Assembly: GCA_963555835.3 (NCBI GenBank)
Contig: CAUVWZ020000002.1
Span: 2,356,001 to 2,420,000 of the forward strand
Direction of reading: 5' to 3'
Origin: JAPUME01 sp027294185
GTDB taxonomy: Bacteria; Acidobacteriota; Terriglobia; UBA7540; JAPUME01
Length of the DNA: 64,000 bases
Below are positions 18,494 through 27,351 of this stretch, in pieces. The position numbers were made by a program, and so were the translations under genes. Position 1 is the stretch's first letter. Each line of letters starts with the position of its first letter. The notes under the pieces were generated by a model, which saw only the letters and a list, made by a program, of their open reading frames with translations, made no database searches and was not told where the DNA came from.

Positions 18494-19204
18494 ATGCAAA
18501 TCAGCGCAAGGAGGTGCGTGGCGTGCGGGAATTGTGTTCCCATCTGCCCCATGGGAGCCATCCACATCGACCCGGTGAGAAACCGCGCCACGGTGAACGC
18601 GGACGAATGCGTCGCGTGCTACACTTGCTTCCGCGGCATGAGCTTCGAGCACCTGAATCCCTGGCTGGTGCGCGCGGCTCGAGGCTTGCTGAAGCTGGTG
18701 CGCCTCCGCTTTGAGCCGGAGCCGGACGTCTGCCCGACGGCGGCAATTGAACCCGATGAGTTGAGCTGGCCGCGTGTGGTGCGACGCGCCTTCAGCGACC
18801 CTCTCGTGAGCCACGAGAGCACCGGCGTCCACGGCCGAGGCACCGAAGAGGTCAAGACCAACGACATCACCGGAAGAGTGAAGGAGGGCGAAGCTGGCTT
18901 CACGATCGAGTTCGGCCGCCCCTCGATCGGCGTGCGCTTTCGCGATATCGAGCGGATGACAGAGGCGATGGCGGCCATGGGCCTGAGTTTCGAGGACCGC
19001 AACCCTGTGACCCATATGATGACCGACCGCCGGACGGGGAAAATTCGCGACGATATTCTGGACGAAAAGATCCTTTCTGCCATCGTGGAGTTAAAAGCGA
19101 AGCTGGAAGATGTTCCCCGCACCCTGGCCCGCTTCTGTACCTGCGGCATTTTCAATCCTACCCGCTCCGAGCAGCTTTTAAAAAAAGCCAAGCTCGGCGG
19201 CTAG
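18494..19204 (+). CDS. 4Fe-4S ferredoxin-like protein with a split second cluster
   Basis: Residues 1-22 hold a perfect cluster motif (Cys8, 11, 14, 18). The second motif has Cys39, 42 and 45 but the fourth, in DVCPTAAI, only comes at Cys80, after a 34-residue basic insertion, so the double-cluster ferredoxin is opened up. The last half (about 100-236) is not a known domain to me and ends with a further Cys215-x-Cys217. It likely carries electrons or senses redox state in the cytosol. It starts four bases after the MFS stop, so the two were probably one transcript. Confidence 0.8.
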   Translation: MQISARRCVACGNCVPICPMGAIHIDPVRNRATVNADECVACYTCFRGMSFEHLNPWLVRAARGLLKLVRLRFEPEPDVCPTAAIEPDELSWPRVVRRAFSDPLVSHESTGVHGRGTEEVKTNDITGRVKEGEAGFTIEFGRPSIGVRFRDIERMTEAMAAMGLSFEDRNPVTHMMTDRRTGKIRDDILDEKILSAIVELKAKLEDVPRTLARFCTCGIFNPTRSEQLLKKAKLGG

Positions 19205-19283
19205 TTCCCCCCGTCGGTGCCATCCTTGTTTCAGGGGAGGTCAGCGAAGGGGCGCACCTACTATTGCAAAGGAATAGTCCGAC

Positions 19284-20666
19284 ATGAAAGCGAATCAATG
19301 CAGTTGGCCCTATCTTGCAGCCACTCTTGTGGCGCTGGCCCTGTTTGCCGCCTCCTGCGGTCAGGGTCCGGCGCCGGGGGCAAACCTCACCGTTCTCGAG
19401 GGAGTCACGTTATTGGACGGTACGGGTGCGCCTGCGTTAGAAAACGCGGTCCTTTTGATTGAGGGGGAGCGCGTGCGGGCTGCGGGACCTGCGGGTCAGG
19501 TTGAGGTCCCCGCCGGCGCTCGCAAGGTGAATCTCTCCGGAAAATTCATCATCCCCGGCCTGATCAATGCGCACGGGCACGTCGGGGGCGCTAAGGGAAT
19601 GGACTCGTCGCCTTCCGTCTATACGGAAGAGAACGTGGTGGCGCAACTCGAGCGCTACCTGACCTATGGCGTCACGGCGGTGATGAGCCTGGGAAGCGAC
19701 CAGCCGTTGATGTATGAGCTGCGAGCCAGGCAGCGGGAGGGCGATTTGCCGGGAGCCCGTGTCTATACGGCAGGGCGCGGCATGATGATGAAAGGCAGCT
19801 ACGGCCCCGCCGTTATCGCTCGCGCGGTGGAGACGCCCGAGGATGTCCGCGAGCAGATGAGAGAGATTGCCGCCGACCGTCCGGACGCGACAAAAGTCTG
19901 GGTGGACGACGGTTTCGGCGAACAGACCAAGATTCGCCCCGAGCTCTACCGGGCGTTTATCGAGGCGGCTCACGAGCATGGGCTGAAGGCTTACGCTCAC
20001 GTCTACTACCTGGAGGATGCACGGGCGTTGGTCGAAGCCGGGATTGACGTTTTGGCTCATAGCATCCGCGACCGGGAGGTGGACGATGCTTTCGTCAAAC
20101 TCGCCGCCGAACGAGGTGTATTCCTGCTTCCCACCCTGGCGCGTGAGGTGACGACGTTCATCTATGCGGACCCGCCGGGCTATCTGGAGGACCCTTTCTT
20201 AACTCGCCATGAAGACGCGGAAGTTGTTGCTGCTCTGGGCAGTGACGACTTTGTGAAAACCCAGCGCTCCAACCCGCATCTTGCGAAATACAAAGCGGGG
20301 CTGGAGGTGGCCAAGAAGAACCTGAAGAAGCTCCACGACGGCGGCGTGCCGATCGGCTTTGCCACCGACTCGGGCCCGGCCGGGAGGATTCAAGGCTACC
20401 TGGAGCATCTTGAGCTGGAGTTGATGGTCGAGGCAGGGCTTTTGCCTGCCGAGGCAATTGCGGCAGCCACCGGAGGGTCGGCCCGATGCATGGGAGTCGA
20501 GAGTGACATCGGGACTCTCGTGGCTGGCCGACAAGCCGACTTTGTGGTGCTGGATGCGAGTCCTCTCGAGGACATCAAGAATTCCCGCAAAATCGCCTCC
20601 GTGTGGCAGCGAGGCGTTCAGGTGCGTGGCGCCATCCTTGCATCCCTTGCATCGCTTGGCGAGTAG
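19284..20666 (+). CDS. Lipoprotein amidohydrolase (imidazolonepropionase-like family)
   Basis: Metal-dependent hydrolase of the amidohydrolase superfamily, 460 residues. A lipoprotein signal ends at FAASC (Cys25), so it should be anchored in the cell envelope. Metal ligands are visible: His97 and His99 (NAHGHVGG), a Lys in DATKVWVDDGFG, His in AYAHVYYLED and VLAHSI, and Asp in FATDSGPAG. The C-terminus (GTLVAGRQADFVVLDASPL) is the usual beta-sandwich closure. Relatives include exported prolidase-like and peptidase-type amidohydrolases; the substrate is unknown. AAGGA precedes the ATG. Confidence 0.85.
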   Translation: MKANQCSWPYLAATLVALALFAASCGQGPAPGANLTVLEGVTLLDGTGAPALENAVLLIEGERVRAAGPAGQVEVPAGARKVNLSGKFIIPGLINAHGHVGGAKGMDSSPSVYTEENVVAQLERYLTYGVTAVMSLGSDQPLMYELRARQREGDLPGARVYTAGRGMMMKGSYGPAVIARAVETPEDVREQMREIAADRPDATKVWVDDGFGEQTKIRPELYRAFIEAAHEHGLKAYAHVYYLEDARALVEAGIDVLAHSIRDREVDDAFVKLAAERGVFLLPTLAREVTTFIYADPPGYLEDPFLTRHEDAEVVAALGSDDFVKTQRSNPHLAKYKAGLEVAKKNLKKLHDGGVPIGFATDSGPAGRIQGYLEHLELELMVEAGLLPAEAIAAATGGSARCMGVESDIGTLVAGRQADFVVLDASPLEDIKNSRKIASVWQRGVQVRGAILASLASLGE

Positions 20667-20726
20667 CAACTTCCAGCCATGAGAATCGACCTGCCCAAGC
20701 TACAGGAGTCTCCCGAGGAGGGCCTC

Positions 20727-21422
20727 ATGCCAATGCCCGCTATGCGGCTGATTCCGGCGGGTGAGTTTTGGATGGGAAGCGAAGAGGGCCAGGACGAAGA
20801 ACGGCCCCTGCATCGCGTACGGGTGGACGGGTTCGAGATGGCTGTCTATCAGGTGAGGAATCGGGATTACCTGGAATTTGTTCGGGAGACGGAATACGAT
20901 CCGCCGCCGCTCGGAAACGACCCGGCCTTCAGCCATCCCGATCAACCCGTGGTGTCTGTAAGTTGGCATGACGCAACGGCTTATTGCAAGTGGCTGAGCC
21001 GGATCGGCGAACGGCCCTACCGCCTCCCCACCGAGGCCGAATGGGAGCGGGCGGCGCGAGGTGGCCGCGAAGGGGGGCGCTACCCCTGGGGAGATGATCC
21101 TCCCGAATCCCTTCCCGACTACAAGTCCAGATGGAAGAGCGGCCCCGAACCGGTGGGCCTCTATGCTACCAACCAGTTTGGAATCTATAACATGGGTGAC
21201 AATGTGCACGAATGGTGCCTGGACTGGTTCGATAAGGATTATTATTCCGTCTCGCCGGACTATAATCCCGGAGGTCCTGAAAGCGGGGAGCGCAAGGCTT
21301 CGCGCGGGGGCGCCTGGCGACACCACATCAAGGTCTCGCGTTGCGCGGCGCGTTCCAGTATCCCTCCTGAGTTCAAATATGCTGACTACGGCTTTCGTAT
21401 CGTGCGGGAACTCGCAGCCTGA
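20727..21422 (+). CDS. SUMF1-fold protein lacking the formylglycine-enzyme cysteines
   Basis: Formylglycine-generating-enzyme fold: IPAGEFWMGSEEGQDEERPL, VSWHDATAYCKWL, RLPTEAEWERAARGG, and a C-terminal ADYGFRIVREL. In true FGEs the segment after RGG holds two copper-binding catalytic Cys (LCH...YC). Here it reads RGGAWRHHIKVSRCAARS, with neither at the expected place, so sulfatase activation is unlikely. Such proteins have other or unknown roles, for example related to EgtB or PvdO. ATG 20727, behind GAGGAGG, is better than ATG 20679. It follows the amidohydrolase by 60 bases. Confidence 0.85.
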   Translation: MPMPAMRLIPAGEFWMGSEEGQDEERPLHRVRVDGFEMAVYQVRNRDYLEFVRETEYDPPPLGNDPAFSHPDQPVVSVSWHDATAYCKWLSRIGERPYRLPTEAEWERAARGGREGGRYPWGDDPPESLPDYKSRWKSGPEPVGLYATNQFGIYNMGDNVHEWCLDWFDKDYYSVSPDYNPGGPESGERKASRGGAWRHHIKVSRCAARSSIPPEFKYADYGFRIVRELAA

Positions 21423-21561
21423 TGGATTCCCGGGCGTGGGTCCGAGAAAATCGAAATGGGAGTGAAGAGAATCCTCGATTTCTGCCCGGCGCCCGGGTAA
21501 ACTAGGCGCTTCATGCAGTAGTTCAGGGTCACGTTTTCCATCCTTTCCGGTAGAGAAATTT

Positions 21562-23268
21562 ATGCCTCAGGTAATTCGATCCGCCAAGGTCTACGATGTG
21601 TGCATTATCGGCTCGGGAGCGGCCGGGGGTACGGCGGCGATGCTGCTTGCAGAGGGCGGCTTGAATGTTGTGATGCTGGAAGCCGGGCCCATGCTCGATC
21701 CCCGGAAGGATTTCAAGGAACACGTCTGGCCTTACGAGCTGGAGCACCGGGGAGTGGGACCGGGCGGCAAGTTCTTGAACATTCGAGTGGAATCGGAATT
21801 CCTTGCCCCCAACGGCGCCTGGGAGATCGAAGGGGAACCCTATACGTCTGCGCCGGGCAGCGATTTTCGCTGGTTCCGTTCGCGGATTCTCGGCGGAAGG
21901 ACCAACCACTACGGGCGCATTTCTTTGCGTAATTCTGAATGGGACTTCAAGCCCCGCTCGACCGATGGAGTGGGCGACGACTGGCCGATCAGCTATCAGG
22001 ACCTGGCTCCCTACTACGACAAGGCGGAAGGATTCATCGGAATCTACGGCTCCCGGGACGGTGTCGCCAGTACGCCGGATGGGATCTTCCAGCCTCCACC
22101 GCTGCCGCGATGCACGGATCGGATCGTAAAGAAAGCCTGCGATCGGTTGGGAATTACCTGCGTGGCGGGCCGGCGGGCGGTGCTCACACGACCGCTGAAC
22201 GGGCGGGCGCCGTGTCACTACTGCGGCCAATGCGGGCGGGGGTGTATTTCGGCCTCGAATTACAGCTCTTCGCAGGTGATGATCTTCCCCACTCTCGCAA
22301 CCAATCGCCTGGATATTATCTCCATGGCGATGGCACGGGAGATTCTGGTGGATGAGGACGGAATGCCCAATGCCGTGAGCTACGTTGACAAAACGACGAA
22401 GCAGGAGCAGCAGGTGCGGGCGAAGGCCTTTGTGGTGGCGGCGAGTGCGTGCGAGTCTGCCCGGCTGCTCCTCAACTCGAAATCGGAGAAATACCCCAAC
22501 GGTTTGGCGAACTCGAGCGATGCGGTGGGACGCTACCTGACCGATTCAGTGGGGTCGAGCCGGGGCGGCTACTTCCCCCAAATGGAAAAGATCCCCCCCC
22601 ATAACCACGACGGCGTCGGGGGATTGCACATGTTCATCCCCTGGTGGAAGTGGAATCGGAAGAATGATTTCCTGCGCGGCTACCACATTGAGTTCGGAGG
22701 CGGCCCGGGGATGCCCCGTGTGGGCAGTTTCCGCGGAGTCTGCCGGCGGGTCGAGGGGTACGGAACGGGGCTCAAACGGAATATTCGCAAGATGTATGGT
22801 ACTTTCATGGGATTTTCAGGGCGGGGCGAGATGATTCCCAACAAAGACACCTACTGTGAGATTGACCCCAGTGTGGTGGACCGGTGGGGGATCCCGGTGC
22901 TTCGTTTCCATTTCCGCTGGAGTGAGAACGAAATCAAGATGGCGAAGGATATGCAGGAAACCTTCAAGGAGATTATCTTTGCCGCCGGAGGGGAGCCGCT
23001 TCCGAAGAGATCTCCCCCGGGGAGGCCTCATGGTCTGGATCGGCCCGGGGAGATTATCCACGAGCTGGGAACGGTACGCATGGGAGCGAATCCGCGCACC
23101 TCACCCTTGAACGGTTTCTGCCAGGCGTATGAGGCAAAGAATCTATTTGTCATGGACGGGGCCTGCTTCGCCACCGGGCCGGATAAGAACCCCACCCTGA
23201 CCATAAATGCGCTGGCCTGGCGCGCTTCGGAATACCTGTTGGATGAAGCTCGGAAGGGAAATCTGTAG
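21562..23268 (+). CDS. GMC-family oxidoreductase (sugar or alcohol dehydrogenase large subunit)
   Basis: FAD-dependent glucose-methanol-choline family enzyme, 568 residues. The FAD-binding GSGAAGGTAA is at residues 17-26, and the conserved C-terminal block DGACFATGPDKNPTLTINAL carries the second half of the site. A Cys-rich HYCGQCGRGC segment is seen near residue 217. It is followed 45 bases later by a gluconate-2-dehydrogenase subunit 3-like gene. In this arrangement the two form a periplasmic, membrane-linked dehydrogenase feeding electrons to the respiratory chain. The large subunit has no own signal, so it may be exported bound to its Tat-type partner. The substrate is unknown. Confidence 0.9.
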   Translation: MPQVIRSAKVYDVCIIGSGAAGGTAAMLLAEGGLNVVMLEAGPMLDPRKDFKEHVWPYELEHRGVGPGGKFLNIRVESEFLAPNGAWEIEGEPYTSAPGSDFRWFRSRILGGRTNHYGRISLRNSEWDFKPRSTDGVGDDWPISYQDLAPYYDKAEGFIGIYGSRDGVASTPDGIFQPPPLPRCTDRIVKKACDRLGITCVAGRRAVLTRPLNGRAPCHYCGQCGRGCISASNYSSSQVMIFPTLATNRLDIISMAMAREILVDEDGMPNAVSYVDKTTKQEQQVRAKAFVVAASACESARLLLNSKSEKYPNGLANSSDAVGRYLTDSVGSSRGGYFPQMEKIPPHNHDGVGGLHMFIPWWKWNRKNDFLRGYHIEFGGGPGMPRVGSFRGVCRRVEGYGTGLKRNIRKMYGTFMGFSGRGEMIPNKDTYCEIDPSVVDRWGIPVLRFHFRWSENEIKMAKDMQETFKEIIFAAGGEPLPKRSPPGRPHGLDRPGEIIHELGTVRMGANPRTSPLNGFCQAYEAKNLFVMDGACFATGPDKNPTLTINALAWRASEYLLDEARKGNL

Positions 23269-23313
23269 AGGGAAATCAATTTAGGGCGCGGTAGCGCCGG
23301 GCATGGGGGGGAT

Positions 23314-23907
23314 GTGAGTGATTATCTAATATCGCGGCGAGCGGCGCTGAAAACGCTCACCCTGGGGGCGACGGCGGCTGCGGCGCTCGGTACGGTGCCG
23401 CTGGAGGCGGCCCGGTACCTCCATCGGATGGTGGCGCTGGAAAAATCGGCGCAAAGCTCGGCTGGTTACCAGCCGAAGTTTTTCCAACCCCGCCAGTGGG
23501 AAACCCTGCGAAAACTCTGTGAGATGATCATTCCGCCGGATGAGAAATCGGGCGGCGCGCTTGAGGCGAACGCTCCGGAGTTCATCGACCTGCTGACCAG
23601 CGAAAACACGGATTACCAGACCCGTCTGGGAGGGGGCATAAACTGGCTGGACGCCTATTGCCGGAAGCAGTACGGCAACCACTTCCTCGGGTGCTCCGCG
23701 GCGCAGCAGAAAGAGGTCCTCGACCTGATCGCCTATCGAAAGAATTCGACGCCCCAGATCAGCCAGGGAATCAGCTTCTTCTCTTTTCTGCGGGCCGTGA
23801 CCGCAGACGGGTTCTATTCGAGTAAGATCGGTATCGAAGACGTCGGCTACATCGGCAATACTGCTTTGAGTGAGTTCCCCGGCTGCCCGGAACCAACCGA
23901 CGCCTAG
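23314..23907 (+). CDS. Gluconate 2-dehydrogenase subunit 3-like Tat protein
   Basis: Small partner subunit of GMC dehydrogenases. A Tat signal (SRRAALKTLTLGATAAAALG) opens the 197-residue protein; FFQPRQWETLRKLCEMIIPP is the family's typical segment. It likely chaperones or exports the large subunit at 21562-23268 and may help electron transfer. The start is GTG 23314, preceded by a GGGGGG run; the nearby ATG hits a stop at once. The two genes form an operon. Confidence 0.88.
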   Translation: MSDYLISRRAALKTLTLGATAAAALGTVPLEAARYLHRMVALEKSAQSSAGYQPKFFQPRQWETLRKLCEMIIPPDEKSGGALEANAPEFIDLLTSENTDYQTRLGGGINWLDAYCRKQYGNHFLGCSAAQQKEVLDLIAYRKNSTPQISQGISFFSFLRAVTADGFYSSKIGIEDVGYIGNTALSEFPGCPEPTDA

Positions 23908-23956
23908 TGCCCGGTGGTACAATCATTCCAATAGAGATTCTTATGGGACGGCTAGC

Positions 23957-25198
23957 TTGACCTTGAAGACCCCCACCGCGAACCAAAAGGAAGATCGGCT
24001 CTCGCTTTTCCCGGAACTCGACCGGGACCTGCGGGAGCTCCACACGACGGGCGTCCTGCCGACGCAGAGGATGCGGGAACTGGTTGCCGCAGGCCGCATC
24101 ACGACACCGGCCGGGGTAGAGCCGGTCCAGGAACATCAGTTCCAGCCCGCCAGTATCGACCTCCGGCTGGGTCAGGTGGCCTACCGGGTTCAGGCCAGCT
24201 TCCTTCCCGGCAAAACCTCCACAGTGGAAGCCAAGCTTCAGGATCTGAAGATGAGCGAGGTGGACCTCACCCGCCCCGCCGTGTTTGAGAGGGGCTGCGT
24301 GTACGTGGTTCCGCTGCTGGAGGAGCTCTATCTGCCGAGCGATGTTTCCGGGAAGTCGAATCCCAAAAGTACGACCGGGAGACTCGACATCTTCACCCGC
24401 CTGATTACCGACTACGGCACCGAATTTGAGAGGGTTCCCAAAGGATACAAGGGAAAGCTCTACGTGGAGATCGTGCCGCGAACCTTCACGGTGCTGATGA
24501 AGGCCGGCGCACGCCTGAATCAAATCCGTTTGATACGGGGCAGCCCCTGGCCTCTGGAAAGCGAGCACATGCTGGGGAGGGTGGAGCAGAAGGCTCCCCT
24601 GGTCTATAACGACCAGAGTCCCGCCAAGGCTTCCATTGCCCGTGGCTTGCGAATCTCCATCGATCTCGAAGGCTCTGACCCTGCACAGGGCGGGGAAATC
24701 ATCGGATTCCGGGCCAAGAAGAATACCCCGGCGGTGGACCTGGCAAAGGTGAACCATTACCCGGCAAAGGATTTCTGGGAGCCGATCTACGGTGCGCCCG
24801 GGCAGAGGCTCATCCTGAATCCGGACGATTTTTATATTCTGGTTTCGAAGGAAAGGGTTTCGATTCCGCCTGAATATGCCGCCGAAATGGTTGCCTACGA
24901 TCCCTCGATGGGCGAGTTTCGCATCCACTATGCGGGGTTTTTTGACCCGGGCTTCGGCCACGGCCCGTCAAGCGACGTCGGCGGGACACACGCCGTTCTC
25001 GAAGTGCGCTCGCATGAGGTGCCTTTCGTTCTCGAGCACGCCCAAATCGTGGGACGCCTCATCTACGAACGCCTGACTGAAATTCCTGAAAAGATCTACG
25101 GGCCGGGCATCGGCTCGTCCTACCAGTACCAGCGGCTATCCCTCAGCAAACAGTTCCGCTCCGAGTGGAAAAACCAGCGGCGCAGCAGCGGCGCTTAG
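23957..25198 (+). CDS. dcd: dCTP deaminase, long two-domain form
   Basis: 2'-deoxycytidine triphosphate deaminase supplies dUTP for dTMP synthesis. The protein is a tandem of two dUTPase/Dcd-type domains, longer than the roughly 190-residue simple Dcd. QPASIDLRLG is the family opening, SGKSNPKSTTGRLDIFTRLI the conserved active-site loop, and the second domain shows IHYAGFFDPGFGHG. No ATG lies at a family-like place. TTG 23957 is my choice; ATG 23870 would overlap the previous gene. A TACAAT hexamer at 23919 may be its promoter. Confidence 0.82.
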   Translation: MTLKTPTANQKEDRLSLFPELDRDLRELHTTGVLPTQRMRELVAAGRITTPAGVEPVQEHQFQPASIDLRLGQVAYRVQASFLPGKTSTVEAKLQDLKMSEVDLTRPAVFERGCVYVVPLLEELYLPSDVSGKSNPKSTTGRLDIFTRLITDYGTEFERVPKGYKGKLYVEIVPRTFTVLMKAGARLNQIRLIRGSPWPLESEHMLGRVEQKAPLVYNDQSPAKASIARGLRISIDLEGSDPAQGGEIIGFRAKKNTPAVDLAKVNHYPAKDFWEPIYGAPGQRLILNPDDFYILVSKERVSIPPEYAAEMVAYDPSMGEFRIHYAGFFDPGFGHGPSSDVGGTHAVLEVRSHEVPFVLEHAQIVGRLIYERLTEIPEKIYGPGIGSSYQYQRLSLSKQFRSEWKNQRRSSGA

Positions 25199-25239
25199 AA
25201 ATTCCTCCACCTCACAGATTCTCTTGGCTTATTGTTCGC

Positions 25240-26190
25240 TCAGACATCCTGCGGGCAGGGGGCCAGGTAATCTGTCTCCTGCACGTATCCCCGTTCCAGA
25301 CCAAGGCCGGAGAGTTGCTCGACGGCCACGTCGTATTCTTGCACGGTGATCTTGCGGTTCAACTCGGGCATCTTGAGCGCCTTGTGAGCGGGAAAGTATT
25401 GATTCATCAGGCTGAGGGTGACGTTCGGGGATATTTCGGCGGCAATAAAGCGTAGGACTTCGCGGGTTCCGGCAAGGTCGTTCGGCAGCACCAGGTGGCG
25501 AATCATCAAGCCCCGCCGGGCGATGCCTTTTTCATCCAGTTCGAGCTCACCCGTCTGCCGCCACATTTCCCGTACAGCCGCCCGATTATGGTTGACGTAG
25601 TCGACGACCTTGGAAAATCTTTGACCTTCCTCGTTGCGGGCGTATTTCATGTCGGGCAGGTAAATATCCACGATGCCGTCCAAAAGCTTGAGCGATTCGA
25701 GGGAATCATAACCCGAGCTGTTGTAGACGATGGGAATCTGCAATCCGGCCTCGGCGGCTACGGTTACGGCTTCGATGACCTGCGGGACGACATGAGAAGG
25801 GGTGACGAAGTTGATGTTGTGGCAACCCCGGCGTTCGAGCTCGAGCATCATTCCGGCGATACGATCGTTTGTGACCTCTTTCCCTATGCGGTAATGGCTC
25901 AAAGGGAAGTTCTGGCAGTAGGCGCAGCGGAGATTGCAGGACCCGAAGAAGATGTTGCCGGCGCCGCCCGTCCCCGTCAGACAGGGCTCCTCTCCGTGGT
26001 GATCATTGTAGCTCGCAACGATGGCGCGGTGGGTGGTTACGCAGAAACCCAGCTCGCCGGCGAGACGGTTGACGCCGCAGTTCCGAGGGCACACGTGGCA
26101 GGCTGCGAGCATCTCCCGCGCACGTCGGGCGCGGCGACGGAGCTCTCCCGTTGCCAGCAGATTCCGGTAAGACGGCCAGAGATTTCCCAC
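25240..26190 (-). CDS. Radical SAM protein, PflA-like
   Basis: 316-residue radical SAM enzyme. The cluster motif is CNLRCAYC (C-x3-C-x2-C), preceded by an N-terminal Cys-rich section HVCPRNCGVNRLAGELGFC, as in the family annotated as putative pyruvate formate-lyase activating enzymes. Real PflA activity is doubtful; no glycyl-radical enzyme is in the window. The function of this subgroup is mostly unknown. The gene stands alone, convergent with dcd and 140 bases downstream of rlpA. Confidence 0.85.
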   Translation of the reverse strand: MGNLWPSYRNLLATGELRRRARRAREMLAACHVCPRNCGVNRLAGELGFCVTTHRAIVASYNDHHGEEPCLTGTGGAGNIFFGSCNLRCAYCQNFPLSHYRIGKEVTNDRIAGMMLELERRGCHNINFVTPSHVVPQVIEAVTVAAEAGLQIPIVYNSSGYDSLESLKLLDGIVDIYLPDMKYARNEEGQRFSKVVDYVNHNRAAVREMWRQTGELELDEKGIARRGLMIRHLVLPNDLAGTREVLRFIAAEISPNVTLSLMNQYFPAHKALKMPELNRKITVQEYDVAVEQLSGLGLERGYVQETDYLAPCPQDV

Positions 26191-26282
26191 CTTCAGGTCC
26201 TTTCCCGGCTGGTTCCAGCGAGATTCGATTTTAGCGGGTAGAGCTGGGAAAAGGGAAGAGGGGATTTATCCAGAACTTTCCT

Positions 26283-26313
26283 GGGGGCGGGTAAATGGGT
26301 CGATCCCGCCCCC
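26283..26313 (-). terminator. GC-rich hairpin after rlpA
   Basis: GGGGGCGGG (26283-26291) and CCCGCCCCC (26305-26313) form a 9-bp stem around a 13-base loop, 19 bases after the rlpA stop. No T-run follows on the minus strand, so it would be a factor-dependent terminator or an mRNA end stabiliser. Confidence 0.4.
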
Positions 26314-26331
26314 GAAAAGGCGGGTCACAAT

Positions 26332-26814
26332 TCACATTCCGGCAGCCAGGGTGGAGGCGGAGGCCTCGATTTGAGCCAGGGTGGTATTTCCAAGAGGCCA
26401 TTCGCCGTTATGTCGGGCCGGAAAACGAATCAGTTCCACTCTTACCTCAGCCAGGCCCGAGCCGACAAAGTTCAACTGGGAAGCAGCTCCATAGGAGACG
26501 TCCAGAAATCGGCCGGGAACGTAGGGACCTCGATCGTTAACGCGGAGGGTGACGGAGCGGTCATTCTTCAGATTGATCACTCGGATTTGGGTCCCGAAAG
26601 GAAGGGCGCGGTGAGCGGCGGTGAGCTCGTACATGTTGTAGATCTCTCCGTTGGCGGTCACTCGCCCGTGAAAAGGATCCCCATACCAGCTGGCGGTTCC
26701 CAGCTGCCCGATGGTCCACATGGGTTCCGAAAATGTTGTCGAGGGTTTCTTAACCGGGAGGGGGCTTGCTAGAACTATGCCCAAAAGGGCCAAAATCACC
26801 AGGGATTTCTTCAA
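26332..26814 (-). CDS. rlpA: RlpA-like septal lytic transglycosylase
   Basis: Double-psi beta-barrel protein exported by a signal peptide (MKKSLVILALLGIVLASP). The RlpA core is clear: ASWYGDPFHGRVTANGEIYN, AAHRALPFGTQIRV and VTLRVNDRGPYVPGRFLDVS. In Pseudomonas, RlpA cleaves naked peptidoglycan at the septum. The protein is 160 residues, without the SPOR domain of longer forms, so targeting may differ. It faces an AT-rich intergenic region shared with pyrR. Confidence 0.9.
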   Translation of the reverse strand: MKKSLVILALLGIVLASPLPVKKPSTTFSEPMWTIGQLGTASWYGDPFHGRVTANGEIYNMYELTAAHRALPFGTQIRVINLKNDRSVTLRVNDRGPYVPGRFLDVSYGAASQLNFVGSGLAEVRVELIRFPARHNGEWPLGNTTLAQIEASASTLAAGM

Positions 26815-27351
26815 TAGGTTACCTCTGAAGATTGGATGCTTCTAAACCGGCTCCGTTGCATACAGGAAGCCGAAATAGAAATACATGCAGGTATATTTTC
26901 TGCATAAAACTTAATTGATGTCAATAATTATTCGCGTTAGTTTCGCTTGTTATGGGCTAACGTATTGATAAATAATGACAAAAAGTTTTATGGAAAATAG
27001 GTTAGTGCAGTTGAGACATAGACAGTCTGGCTGGACTCTAAATAAACTTAATTTTTTCGTAGGATATCCAGACTAATTATCGAGGAGTAAGCTCTTGTTC
27101 CCTCTCAATTGGATGGGATTGAAGGGCTGGATTTTCTTCTCAGGGAGGAGAGCACCGCACCTCCTTTCGTATCCCGGCGCCCATCCGTGGGAGGCTTGAA
27201 AATTTGACAATGCCGGGCGAGCCCGAAGCTTGCGGCGAGCCAGAGGGCGCTCGATTTCAGTCAGAACTCGGGACGCTGCACCGATACAGGTCGGGAGGGA
27301 GTGGTATAATGGCAAGGTGAGAAAGTTCCTCAAATACTGAAGCCGCCGCAC
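26815..27351. other. AT-rich divergent intergenic region with inverted repeats
   Basis: 537 bases without a convincing gene, divergent between rlpA and pyrR. The left half (about 26860-27085) is strongly AT-rich. Paired motifs are CGTTAG/CTAACG (26935-26940 and 26957-26962) and AGTCTGG/CCAGACT (27024-27030 and 27067-27073). The right half returns to normal composition and ends with a TATAAT at 27305. No tRNA or known riboswitch could be recognised. Confidence 0.4.
27305..27310 (+). promoter_or_regulatory. Probable -10 box of pyrR
   Basis: A perfect TATAAT lies 42 bases before the pyrR ATG. The -35 region 17 bases upstream (CGATAC) is poor. No PyrR-type attenuator hairpin is obvious between the box and the gene. 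Confidence 0.45.
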
